64,000 nucleotides of DNA from Triatoma infestans. Its lineage: Eukaryota; Arthropoda; Insecta; Hemiptera; Reduviidae. Position numbers and translations under genes: made by a program. This document shows positions 32,428 through 44,700 of the stretch, one piece after another. The stretch is taken from the NCBI GenBank assembly GCA_011037195.1, contig JAAEAF010000254.1:1-64000 (forward strand), read 5' to 3'. The notes under the pieces are model-generated. The model was not told the DNA's origin. It searched no databases and saw nothing but the letters and a program-made list of their open reading frames with translations. The number at the start of each line of letters is the position of its first letter. The stretch's first letter is position 1.

Positions 32428-34906
32428 CTGCAGTAAACAAAATAAAAAAAATTGGCATGATTACAATACTTCCTCTAACAACAGTTATAGAAAGTAAAAA
32501 GTAAAATGAGATCATCAAATAATATTGATATGTTTATGGACATGTGAATATTGAAATACATACGGAAGGCACTGTAGCTGATATTGGTATCAATGCAAGA
32601 CTCAAACACCGAAAGGAATTAGTGACATACCTCTGAAAGTTGTGCCCTTGGCGGACTCTTCTCAGTGCTTGCAACTACAACAAACATTTTAAATCATATC
32701 TCTTAAAATTTACAAAATTTAGAAGGAGCAAATGCGAAATTTGTGGTATCAAACACTATGTGCTCTGTTTTAAAAGACGATTAGCAACTGAAATGACGGC
32801 TTATCAACCGTACTGACAAAGCTGGGTACTCCCTCATGTCCGTCTCAGCGTGAAATCCCACAGAATTATAATCCAACTAAAATTTTCTTAGGAAACTTAC
32901 TATCCACAAAACAAAATCTACAGTTAAGAATAAAACGGCAAGAAGAAATTGGAAACAATGAGAGAAGCAAATCCTATTAGCAACTGGAGTTAACTTTTAG
33001 GATTTTGAATCTGAATATTCACAAAAAAAATAATTCCTTATTTGAGTAACAATATATGGCTAAAGACCAAAGTAGTCGATGCCATTAATCATATTAATAA
33101 ATACATAAAGATTTAAATTATACAATAATTAAGTAAATATATATCATTACCTCTATTATAGTTAAATTGGAAATGCCAAGTATAGCAGGAAAGAACCAAG
33201 TGTGGTCGGGTAAGGTTAAATTAGGAATCCAGAGAAAGCCTCCGACGCACATCTGGAGATACTGCACCTGAGCAGCTGCAATTATTAAACAAAAGAGGAA
33301 ATAAAAATCAGACAATATAAAGGCCTTTTCATTTGCAAACAAACTAAACTACTGTGCTGCTGAAATTGGCGATTTATAAAAAAAATACCATTATCCAAAA
33401 GTAGTGAAACAAAAATACTGCTATAATTAAAAGACAAGTTATATAAATAAAATACATGTAAACGATTTTTGTAACAGAGCTCTGGGTATAATATATAAAC
33501 TATTTCCCTTGCCAAATAAAAATTCTGGTTTCGGTTACAAAAAATAAAAATTAATTTATTATCTTTACATACGGTCCATACTTAGATTAATAGACTCATT
33601 TCCCAGATGGACTCCTGTGATTCAAATGCATGCAGTTGCTAGACGTGTCTAGTATTCTACCAAAATCTACTGTCTGCTGCTAAACTATGATTGAAATTCC
33701 TTATGTTATAAGAAGTATAAACATAAAAGAAGAAAACATATTTTGTTTAAGCATTCTGCGTTGTTAAGGTTTTTATATTTTCTTTTTCCTTAATTTTAAA
33801 GATTGTTTTATTTAAATTTGTACCAACTTAATATTCTTTAGCTGAGTGTACACAGGCATTGCTGCCTGAAACCTCAAATACCACTAAATTTCCTTGTACA
33901 TCTACATTCATTATTGGAAATAAAAATATTTTGAATTTAAAAAAATGAAATACATTTGTATATTTGTATTTACATATTCATTTGTAAGAAAACTATATAA
34001 TTTGTTTCTTTAAAATTCATGAATAAAATAATACCTGCGTCATCATATGGAGTTAAATAGGCAATGTTACGCAGTGCTGCAGTAAGGAAAACCCACATAG
34101 GTAACTGAAACCATAATGTTATAGTTCCTTTTAACGGATGGCAATTGTCTCTCACTACTAAGCTGTCCCATTTACCTTTCAGCTAAAATCAGTTTCATAA
34201 TTACCTTCAATGAACATATTCATAAAATAATGATTTATTAAAAGTGTTCCTTATTAATCACCATCCTTTTATATACTATTTGGGTTCGTCTGTCATCCCA
34301 TTTGTTTTTTAAAGCAAGATTAGCGACTTCCTTTTTCACTTCTCTAGCAACTTCAGGCATATCGATAAGTGCTAGATTTTCCACTTTCGAAATTATATAA
34401 GCCTAAAATAATGAGGTTAATTTCGTAATGTTTAAAGGTAATATATTATTTCAAATATTTTAAGTACATTCAAAAAAATCTTTTACCTGATAAATAGCAA
34501 GCGGCAGAGTTATGGTACCTCTAAGGGCAACTGTAGTGCAGATAATTGTTCCCCACCATGGCAATCCAGTATAGTCATGTACGGACACAAGAAAATTCTT
34601 AGTGTATTCAACAGGAGTACTTTCTGCCAGCCAGTTATAAAACACTCTTCCATCCATGAAGTCTTTAGAAAAATGTCTTTTTTGAAGCTTGTGACTTTGT
34701 TTACCATTTAAAAAATGAAAAGTAGAATTGACTGCGAAACTCGCATTGTAAAGAACGCATCCATTTTTCATAAACTGATTTCTGGTGCACTCACAGAAGC
34801 CTCGAGCTATATTCACAACTGAATTAGATTTCAGGGCGAAATTAATATTAATATGGGGTTGTATGTTAACAAGTCTTGGCACTAATCTGACCGAAACGTG
34901 ATACAT
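32218..34906 (-). CDS. COX18: COX18, mitochondrial inner-membrane insertase (six exons)
   Basis: COX18 is an Oxa1/YidC/Alb3-family insertase of the mitochondrial inner membrane, needed to translocate the C-terminal tail of Cox2 during cytochrome oxidase assembly. I placed exons at 34906-34487, 34402-34262, 34182-34035, 33275-33151, 32674-32564 and 32427-32218. All have GT/AG borders and fitting phases, giving 1155 nt and 384 aa. The N-terminus is basic, consistent with a presequence. 'TGLPWWGT' (113-120) opens TM1. 'VRDNCHPLKGT' (197-207) leads into TM2 with 'WFQLPMWVFLTAALRN'. 'GGFLWIPNLTLPDHTWFFP' (248-266) precedes TM3, 'LIPISATVPS' lies at 306-315, and 'CLYWTTSSIIGLGQN' (318-332) is TM5. 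Block order and spacing match animal COX18. The length is slightly above the human protein. No break is visible, so it should be functional. Confidence 0.93.
32564..32674 (-). CDS. COX18: COX18 exon 5
   Basis: Residues 279-315, 111 nt, found by matching the family between TM3 and TM5: 'LQALRRVRQGHNFQRYVTNS', then 'CLSLALIPISATVPS'. Acceptor gtttgttgtag, donor gtatgt. Too short to stand out as an isolated open frame. Confidence 0.88.
33151..33275 (-). CDS. COX18: COX18 exon 4
   Basis: Completes Ala237 and codes for residues 238-278 ('QYLQMCVGGFLWIPNLTLPD' to 'SNLTIIE'). Acceptor taattgcag, donor gtaatg. Confidence 0.92.
34035..34182 (-). CDS. COX18: COX18 exon 3
   Basis: Residues 188-236 plus the first base of codon 237. 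Contains 'RDNCHPLKGT' and TM2. Acceptor gattttag, donor gtatta. Confidence 0.92.
34262..34402 (-). CDS. COX18: COX18 exon 2
   Basis: Residues 141-187, the matrix-side charged loop ('SKVENLALIDMPEVAREVKK'). Acceptor ttattttag and donor gtgatt. Phase 0 at both ends. Confidence 0.88.
34487..34906 (-). CDS. COX18: COX18 exon 1
   Basis: Codes for residues 1-140, from the ATG at 34906-34904 to the donor CAG|gtaaaa. It contains the presequence, the intermembrane-space segment and TM1 ('TTVALRGTITLPLAIYQ'). Phase 0 end. Confidence 0.92.
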
Positions 34907-35766
34907 GATTACTACTAACTACTAAGCGAGATTAGTTATTCTTTTGATGGATATAAAAAGTGGCGCTCTCGTGTGTACATAACATTAAAAAGCCATAATC
35001 ATTGACTTCTTAAAAAGGTGAACCTGGCTAATTACTGGATACTATTATTAACCCTCAAATATTGTTATTTAGCTAAATTATGGACAAATGTTTTAAATAA
35101 GAAAAAGAATATCGATTTGTGGCACGTTTCAACAAATGAATTTTTGGATACAGATTTAGTTCCTAAATCTTAAAATTTTTGTAATACAAGAACGAACTTA
35201 ACAGTTATTCTATACTCATTTTTTTATATTTTTATCAATGAATATCTCGTTAACATCATGCACACTTAACTGCTATAAATAATTACACTTGCCAACAAGA
35301 CCTTTGTCATTCTACGGACTTTATATATATATTATATAGTACAGCAAGTTATCTTGAGAAATGATTAGTTTTGTAATTACGTTTCAAAGCTCTTTTATTT
35401 TACAAAAGATAAAAGTCAGCTATATCACTAGTTTTTAAGTCAGTTAATCAAATCGAAAAAATAATACCAATTCTAGAACTCGGCATAATAATACGATAAG
35501 AACAATAGTTTTTCTACAACCATAAGCAGGTAATATGCCTCATTTGATTGAGAAACTGGCAGCAGTCTGCAGCACTGTAGAAAGTTGTGGAAGCAAGAAG
35601 GTATGAACTATTTGAAGAAGCGTTTTATTTCCTAACCTTAAAGCCAGTGAAGTATTGTGTGTTGAAGGACATGTTATTTAACATAAAGTATGGTTCTCTC
35701 GTGATTTGTTTGCTTATTATCGGAGAAAATTCAGTCTGAATTCTGTTTATAGGTTTCATTTGGCAC
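34907..35766. promoter_or_regulatory. Divergent intergenic region, COX18 / zinc-finger gene
   Basis: This separates the COX18 start from the first candidate exons on the plus strand and could act as a bidirectional promoter. A possible leader exon lies near 35535-35600, ending at the consensus donor aagaag|gtatga. Its ATG (35535) would be out of frame with the main product, so it would be an upstream ORF if transcribed. No clear TATA box is seen for either gene. Confidence 0.35.
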
Positions 35767-35795
35767 ATGTCTTCGGAACTGATTGGTGAATTGGG
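35767..35795 (+). CDS. Candidate first coding exon
   Basis: The exon begins after tctgtttatag (35752), carries an ATG at 35767 and ends ttggg|gtaata. It codes 'MSSELIGEL' plus two bases, which fit the one base left over at 36572. It is short, with a weak start context. Chosen only because it is open and phase-compatible. Confidence 0.3.
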
Positions 35796-38700
35796 GTAAT
35801 AATTTGTGATTTTCTTCTTACTAGAATTGTATGCTGTTAAAGAAAACTCGAAATATCATTTTAAGTTACATTCAGTCAGTCTTATTGATCTATATTGCTT
35901 TACAGGATTTACAGTAATTGCATTGGCTTTTTTATTAAAACATTTCATAACTCGGGTGGATGGTGTGTGAGGTTATGTATTGTCGAATTAAGTTTCATTA
36001 ACAAGGATTCGTTTTACTTAGGCTAATAAATTTTCTAATGAAACTGCTTCTTGGTCAACTATTAAAAAACCTTCAATATTGCTGAATTTTCATATAAAGT
36101 CAATATAACTTATAAAATCATAAAAATTCGTTTGTTTTACAGCTAATTGCTTTATTTGCTGAATTTAGTTGTTAGTTTCACTGTCGGCCATCTGTTTAAT
36201 ATATAATTTTCAATAACTTAATTTGAAATATTATTAACAGAAGATATAAAGAAAAAAATCGAACGCCATTATTTAAAATGCAATTAATTCATGAAATTAA
36301 CTTGAGAAATATTTATTTTAAGTTACTTTCCAAGGGAATTCTGTATTTCATTGCTTTTTATAAATATAGCATGTTTAATGTTACAATTTAGATCATAATT
36401 TTTTCTCACATTTCACAAATGAAGTTGAAAAGAGGTTTTGTTTAAACATGCAAGTAAAACATTTCTGTTTATATTTCTGGTTTGGTAATGTTAAGGATTT
36501 TTTTTTTAACCGGTCACATGATTTGGCCAGTAGTACGTTTGCATGTGTGTGTGGTGTATGATGTGTTACAGGCAAGTAGGCCTAACTATTGGCCAGAGTC
36601 CAGTATCTAACAACAACACTACCACTCCAGTTGGATGCACGAGCGACGAAAGTTCTCCAGAGAGGAAACGTCAATGGTCAGTAACATCTTCCGGTAGGCC
36701 TGTAAATCGGAAACGATTTCGGCACGCCTGGCTTATGTTTGATATATTCAAAGACTGGTTACGCCCACATCCAAGTCCGGAGCTAGCAAACTGTATCGTC
36801 TGCAATCGAGTAATCAAGGCAGGCAAAAGTGAACTGGAAAAACACGCTGCTGGAAAGAGGCATCTGAGCATGCTGAACGGAATGAACGCTGGTGGAGGCG
36901 GGGGAGGAGGAGGTGCAGCAGAGGGACGCCAGACTCGAGGTCATACTCGACATGTGGTCATACTTGATCAGGATGTGGTCGATGTAGATTCTTCATATGA
37001 TGGTCTGTATCTTATACAACTTAGTCCTTTACTATACCTATTTTGGTTAATTGACAAATATTTTCTCTGCTCAGTTTATTTGCAGTCCTAATCTATTAAA
37101 AAAGAGACAAATGTAGTTTTCATGTTGTGTATTATAAATAGAATTCTTTTCACTTCCCTAAAGATAAATATATTTGTATGTTCATTTATTTTTGAATGAA
37201 TAATTGGATACAAACTAGTCAGTTTTTGTTTAAAAAAATCAATTACTATTACCAAATATTAAGCTGTGGTAGATTTGTATTTATTTATTTATTTTTATAA
37301 AATTTAACAAATGGTCTATAGCCAAAATGGGTATTGGTATAATAATTTTATAACTTGAAGTATATTTCTGTTCCAAATATTAGAAAAAGTCTTTCACAGA
37401 AATGTTTTACTCACTTATTATTTTTTCCAAGAATAGTGACCGAAAATATTAAATTCAAATACAGAATCCTCTTTTTCATTTACGTTTTTAAAAGAATGTC
37501 TTTTCTCTTCTTTTTATCATTTTTACTACTATTTACATACTGTTTCGTATGTCAGTGATGAATTGTGATAAGGATTAGTGCGATTTAAATGAAATTGAGA
37601 AAGTCGATTTTGAAACAGAAAAGTGGTTGGTATGGGTCTGGACAGCGGCCTGGTACATTCTGAGGTGGTTGTCATGGAAGAAGAAATGGTTGTCTCCAGT
37701 GGCACACTAGTCTACCAGCAACAGTTACCAGCCGTTATTACTGCATACAATGGCAATGTGTTACTGCCTCCGGACTCCGCAGAAATTACTTCAACTCAGA
37801 GTTCTGAAATTACTCAGACTGTGAAATTTGAACCAACTTCTATTGATGAAATGGAACAGGATATAGCTTCTTCAGATGATGTATCTCAAGAGAAAGTTGC
37901 AGATTCCAATAGTGCAGTTAGAACCACTGCATTAAAACTTTATCCTAGTATGTCATTGGAAGAGCTTGGTTGCCACGACAATAACACAGTAATCGAAGAA
38001 GAGGTATGTTGTCAAGAAAATGATCCCACCGCGCCTCAAAAGCTAAAGACGAGAGATTCGATTTCAAACTTTTCAACGAGTTCGTTATGTAAAAGTTATG
38101 CATGCACTCCAGATCCAGGCACTGCTACTCGACGTGGTGGACCGGGACCAACTAAACGACATTCCCAGCGGTATCGCCTAGCCTGGGAACAATTTCCAGA
38201 ATTCAAGGACTGGTTGACATCTCATCACAATGTTTATAGAGCTGTTTGTAGGATTTGCAACAAAGTTTTACTGGCTGATTTTACAGTTATTAAAGCTCAC
38301 GCAACCGGTCGCAGACACATGTACCTCGCAGAAAAAGTTACAAAGGGAAAACAGCGCTTATCAACTAGCAGAGCGGAAACCTATTTGGAAGAGAATGTGG
38401 AAGGCTTAACTGTTTCTTCAGGTGATTGTAAACACTTATGGAACTCGGTCTGTCCTGGGTGGAACGATCCTTATTTGCAAGTCCCACCGACATTCTCAAT
38501 TTCATTTACATTTACCGATCGGTCCACCCAAGATCTGGCCGAACGGACTTAACTGTGCTCTTTGCTTACCTCTTCATGGCCACATTAATAGTAAAACAAA
38601 GCCGTCGCTAAATATATATTTACCTAAATTAGAAAACTTGCATGCCATTAATTTTGATGTAATGTAAAGCAACTTAAATTTCTCTGTTTTAATCCATTAC

Positions 38701-41700
38701 GGGACACTCACTAACAGTTAATAAATGTAAATATTGATTGCCATAAATAATCTTTTTCACTTTTGGCTAGTGGAGAGTTATTACTAAAGGCACAGATTTT
38801 TTTGGTTATACTATTTATTCATTCCTCTCTTTGCTTTTATGTAGTTTTTTATGTCTAAATTTACTTTGCTACATTAGTCCCCAGCATATCAATTTACAAA
38901 ATTAGTAGATTAAATTACGTTACATACATTCTACAAAAGGCACAAACAAGATCTCTATTCAATAAATGTACTCTAGCCATAAATCCTAAAATTATTTCAC
39001 TACTACTGTCATTATCGAATTAATTATAATAGATAAAAAACAGTTCATCTGCGTTAGGTAGAGAGTATGATTAGGGATGAGAGCAAGATCCAGACCAGGC
39101 GCTGCAAATCAATGAAGAAAGGAGAAAGATTTATTTCGATTAACGAAAGTTGCATTAACTTTCTTTAAGAAAAGTCTATACACGAATTTGAAAAAAGGAA
39201 CTTTGCAGTTCGCGGTCTGTGGTTCGGTCTTGGGGGGAGGGGGAATCTTATGATGACATCGCCATTGACAGAGGGAATCTGTCCTATCTGGCAGAGCAAA
39301 TTACATGGATTCTCTGAGAATCCTGCATAATCATATCTACGATCTTTTGACAAGCTCCGTTTGTAGAGTTTAATTTAAAAGCCCTGTTTATTTAATTTTT
39401 ATTTTTCTTTCTTCTTCAACTTCACCCTGTTTATATTAGTTTCGTAATGTTGATGTCTTATTTGACTTGAGGTTGCCTCATGAAAATTGATCAGTAGACT
39501 GTGTTCTTTGGCAACTCATTGGAATTGAGTAGTCACTTCATTTTGGTTTGTCGCTGTAATCTCTCTGTAGCTTCATTTCTGATACTGGATTTCGACCTAA
39601 TGTCTTTTAACATCTGTAAATTGTAAATATATATATATATTAAACTGTTTTTTTTTTCTCTATGCAAATAGATTTATAGGATCTCATTTGCTCTGATTTC
39701 ATCTGTAAAAAAAAATTTTGTTTTAATTAGCTTTTATTTCCAATTTTACGAGAGGGTTTTAAAGTATATTTCGTTTTGAAATTAGAAAACAAATTTAAGA
39801 TAAAATGATGTGACCAATATGCATCTGTGATACTTGCACATATTACTGGTAGTGTATCACCGGTTTCCTTATCCCAGACTAAGTCCATTTCTCAGGGGAC
39901 TACTGATTAACACAGTCTTAAGTTCGTCATCTCCAAACTGCTGCGTGCAAGCTGTTTCCTGAAATACATAAAGATATATTATTGGCGCCAGGTTGGAGCT
40001 ATAGGAGGTATGATCCAAAATTTCCCAGTGAAATTTGTCGCAATATTTCATTAGTTTGAGCTACAGTGTGCGGTCTAGAAATATCGTTCACAATTACGAT
40101 CCCAGTGTCGGCACCTTCTGTTCAGAAAACTTAGATGTGCTACCCAAAGCAAAAGACGGTGATTGCTGATTAGAGAAATCTTTTTTTTTTTAAATTTTGA
40201 GAATTTCGTGGGACATTTATGACCAACTCTTAGCTTATAGCTCCAGTGAATACCATCTATAGGGAAGGGAATAGCTAAGTGGCTAGCGTACTGAGCTCCC
40301 ACGCAGAGGACCCGGGTTCGAGTCCAGCTGTGCTACATTTAGATTTTTCTTCTTCTTACGAGCCTCTACAGCTCACTGTCCGGTGATGGACAGTGTTGTC
40401 TGTAACGAGAGAACACTGGTCCGGAGGCCGGCAATGCACTGAGAAGGCTCCGGGCTCCAATGACCATAGATGTTGACGCGCTTTAAATTAAAAAGAAATA
40501 CCATCTCTCTGAACATTTAAAAAAACGGATTGCACCACAATAATTTGGAGTTGATAATGAACGCAGTACTCAGTTGATCACTAGAACAAGGAAAGTGGTG
40601 ACTCGCTATCAGAAATTTGTGTAAGTTAATGGTGACCATTTGAAAAAAAAAGAATGTAATATATAGATATATTTTGGCTGTTAAAAATATATTTATTTTT
40701 TATAGTTTTATCTTAATTTCAAAAGGAATCTTACCTTAAAATGCATTTGTCATTATTAAGCAGGTGTTTGAGGAATAGTGCTGGACATTACTGCTTCTTC
40801 AGTATTCTTTCAGGGGAGCCAACATTTTGAGAGAGTTACAGTATCATTTTTATTCATTTCTTGATTTAAGAACAAACATATTTATTAAGAAAACATGGCG
40901 ATAATCCCCATTAAAAAGGGGTATTAGAGGAAGAGGTTCCTATTTCTTCCCATTCTCTTTATTGTTACATTCTTTCAGTAAATTATTTAAGTGAATGATC
41001 CCCACCAGAATATTTCCATTCGGTTCAATCAACCAACTTATATATTATATGTAAATTATTCTGCTGTGCTATAAACAAAGTTTTTATTTTAAACAAACTC
41101 ATCAACGAGAGGACCTTCACCAAAAATGTTTAATCATTTTGAAAGTCCCGGGCACCCGTGTATGCTATAGCTAGCTTCCAATCCTTTAGTTAAATGATTG
41201 AGCCTTTTGTAGTTTGTAGAGTTTTTTTTTTTATAGAAAATTTGCTTTCTTTGTTAGGGAAAAAAAATTAGGTAATGTGTAAGTGAAATAAAGATTTGCG
41301 CGCAGAAAGTGGAGCAATGAGCGGAGGAGCAGAAGGAGAAAGCAGTTACAAGGAAGACTATGACCGCAATTTGGCAGATCTGAACAGAAGTAACAGTGGA
41401 GCTGGAGGAGGAGGCACCGCCTCCGGACCTACTCAGTCCGGTGACAGCTCGCAGCCCAACTATACCACAGGCATCTATGTGCCCCAGCAGAGAAATCTAC
41501 CACCACCCCATAACCTCTCCAAAGCTGTGGGTATGCGAACTTATGTCTTGCTTTCTCTCTTTGAAATTATTTGTAATAGATGAATCTTTCCTTTCTAACA
41601 GATACAAGTTCTTTATAGAAGATACCAATTGGGAAGACACTGTGTTGATAGATTAGTTTCTGCAATTCGGATACAATTGCGAATGAGATTCATAAAGACT

Positions 41701-44700
41701 GGGGTTCTGTTAAAGCTTCTATATATTTTTCTCTAAAAAAACTTTTTAGAGAAATACATTTAAGTTAAAAGGGGACTTGAACATTATACTTGAAGTTGCT
41801 TCAACTTGCTCTTTTTGATTTGAGGAGAATAGAACGAAACGCTCTAATCAATTGGTTCAAAAAGAAATAAAATAGATTCAAAATTTAATTTACAACTTTT
41901 GTCCTTTATAAAATTTAGATGGGATGGAATGGACTCCATCAAACTTTGTTTAAAGTCGTAAGAAGATTGATGATCATTACTCAAGCTTTTAATATGTCTA
42001 TAAAAGGTGTTAATTGTGTAATAAAAAGATGTTATGTAATAAAAGAGTTTTAATTGTTTGTTCGCGAGAAGAGAAGCAGAGTTTATGATAAATTGTTTAT
42101 TTGGCCTAAAACGGATTGGTATATAAAATAGACCAATCCTCACTTCTAAAGGCAAACATAGTTGTTAAGCTGTAAAGGACTTCTGAAACAAAAACTTCCT
42201 TTTCTTCTTATGAAGCATTGCATTACTATTCTTTGATCCTGTCCACTATGTAGAGATGAGGCTGTAGCATTAATTTCATTTGCGCGCCGACGTTGAGAGT
42301 GCATCCAATTGAAACCTTGAAAAAAGGTTTATTTTCTCCAAACACGTTGGTAATAAAATAAATCGTTTCTTAGAGATGTCCAGCTGTTGGTTCCTTAAGA
42401 GAAGTTTCCTAACTTTGCAAACTCTTAATTTCACTATTTGCATACATTTTTCCCTATATTTTGTTGCTTAGAACAATTCAGACATTAATATCAGATATTC
42501 TGCACATAATTCTAGTTGTATTGCAAACTTTATCTACTTTTTCAAACTGTACATTTATTTACATATATTTTTCATGTATCTTCTGATTCTTATATTTTAT
42601 TTTCTAGTGATGAGTCCAGCACCGAATTGGAAAGCCACAGCCATTGTTAATGGTCACGTGACCAGACTTGATTTGAGCGATTATGTTGGAAGATACTTAA
42701 TACTAGTTTTTTATCCTCAAGATTTGTGAGTATTTGTTGGCACTAATTTATGTTTCAGAATAATGTTAGAAACTAATTGAAATTGTTGATTCTAAACTTA
42801 TTCACGCTTATTTAATTTAAACTTTTCATTTATTTGACCTTAACTGCATGTTTCACAAAAAAGTGAACGAGACGCAATTTGCTACAAGAAATGTCAGAAT
42901 TGGCGACGGCTAACGCAGCGCAAATAAATCGTCACATTTTTATAATTTTGCAAAAAATTTATAATCTTATCTTCTTCGGAAATAAAAAAATCTGGTATGT
43001 AACTACTTTCTTTTATTGCAATTTACGTAGCTATATAATTTAGTTCAAACAGATTTTTACTTAAGTGTAGATATTATATGTATAGCTGGAAGAACCTAAA
43101 CCAAAATATATGGTGAGAAACACTCACATAATTTTCTCTAACGTAACTGTGATAGCGCATCAGCCAACAAAGCTTGAGCTCTAGAATCCCCAAATATCAG
43201 TTTTTCTGGAAAAATGTTTCAAATAAAAGCGAATGTTTTCATCTATCTAGATAGCATTTCAGATTTAAGGAAAATCATGGTAGCTGTTTTCGAGAAAACT
43301 TCAAAAAAACTCAAGCCCAATTCTATAAAGTCCCGTTATTCGAATTTGTGTTTGGAATTCTAGCAATGATTCTAATATATCTTAATATTATATTATTATG
43401 TAAAAACCACAAATTCAGTGCCGGATTAAACCCTGTGTGATCCTTAGTCATTAGAGACCCCCTCGAAATATCATCCCATACGTTTTTGATTCTACCAACT
43501 TACAATTTTCATAACCAGTTTTATTACAGAAACTAGACACTAATTGTATTAAGATTTCTTTTGCTCACAAACTTTTTCAAAACGAATAGTTAATCAAATA
43601 AATAACTGGAGAAAAATTAAAATTAACTGCTCAGTAGTAAAAATTAATAAATTCCTAAGTCAAAAAAAAGGGTTATAACTGTTTACATTCAGAGCAACAT
43701 CATCTAGCGGCAAACATATGTATCAGAGGTCCGTCATATACTCCCCCTCTGGTTCACTGGTGGTTTCAGCAGACTAAGCAAAGACTCCAATCTTCTTTGG
43801 CCTACCTCTTTTCCTCTTTGGACCATGGATTTCTGCAGTGACGTTTCCCCTCCTTTTATGTTCGGGGTTATTTAGGAAACATGATATTTGTCTATACATT
43901 CACCTAACCATCAGTTCGTCCAAGTTCATCGGAAGTAGTGGAAATTTGTCCTAGAATCAAATAGGGACCTTCTTTCTGGGAACGAATTTGCTACAAATTC
44001 CCTTCGCTATGTCGCTCAAAATATACGTGCTTAGAAGCACTTTTTTTTTTCATCGACATATAGTCATTCAGCCAGCATCCACCTCAGCTGCTAGGATACT
44101 CCAAGTGTTACAGCTGCGCACCTAAAAATTACGAATCATGCTTACGAACTTTACATTCGCAGACAACTCTAAATTCATTCGTTCACTCTTCAAACACTCA
44201 TTTGCATTTTAGCTTTGAACAAACTTAGCTTAATTAACAACTTAAACTATGGGGTGGGGTACTCTATATTCCGCCACCCCGTCAATTCAGCTTATTCTAA
44301 ATTCACATTCACGCCAATAAATACATCCACACCATAAAACTCGACATATACATCTTAACATTCATACCTTTAATAAATTCGAAAATGCCTGTAACACTGG
44401 AGCACTGTTAGAAAATAGAATATCCTCTTATAGGAAAGGGGCAACCAGGTAATTATATAATTCTCTATACAAACAATCTCTTTCGCTTTCATATTTCTGA
44501 CATTCCATCATTATGTGTTCGAAATTTTCTTCCTCATTACATACTGTGCACATCGGAGTTGTTCATTGGGCTATTCTGAATAGGTATGCTCCGCATATAG
44601 TGTGATTCGATGTTAGGCTGCTAATAGTTGTTACTGCGTTTTTGTTCATAGAACTTCCTTTGAACCCTTCCAGCCCCAGGTAGTTTGACCGTTATTGCTT

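Noticed and set aside
32427..32518. Open frame extending COX18 exon 6 upstream ('IVIMPIFFILFTAG')
   Set aside because: It is out of frame with the family-matching last exon, and the typical acceptor tttactgcag separates them. The true preceding exon is at 32564-32674.
38422..38552. Unspliced 43-residue C-terminal extension of the zinc-finger exon
   Set aside because: It shows no family resemblance, and a good donor (cag|gtgatt) precedes it. I kept it only as the alternative ending if the genes are separate.
39165..39353. Minus-strand frame near 39.2 kb as a small gene
   Set aside because: No start context, splice signals or similarity. It lies in a noncoding stretch.
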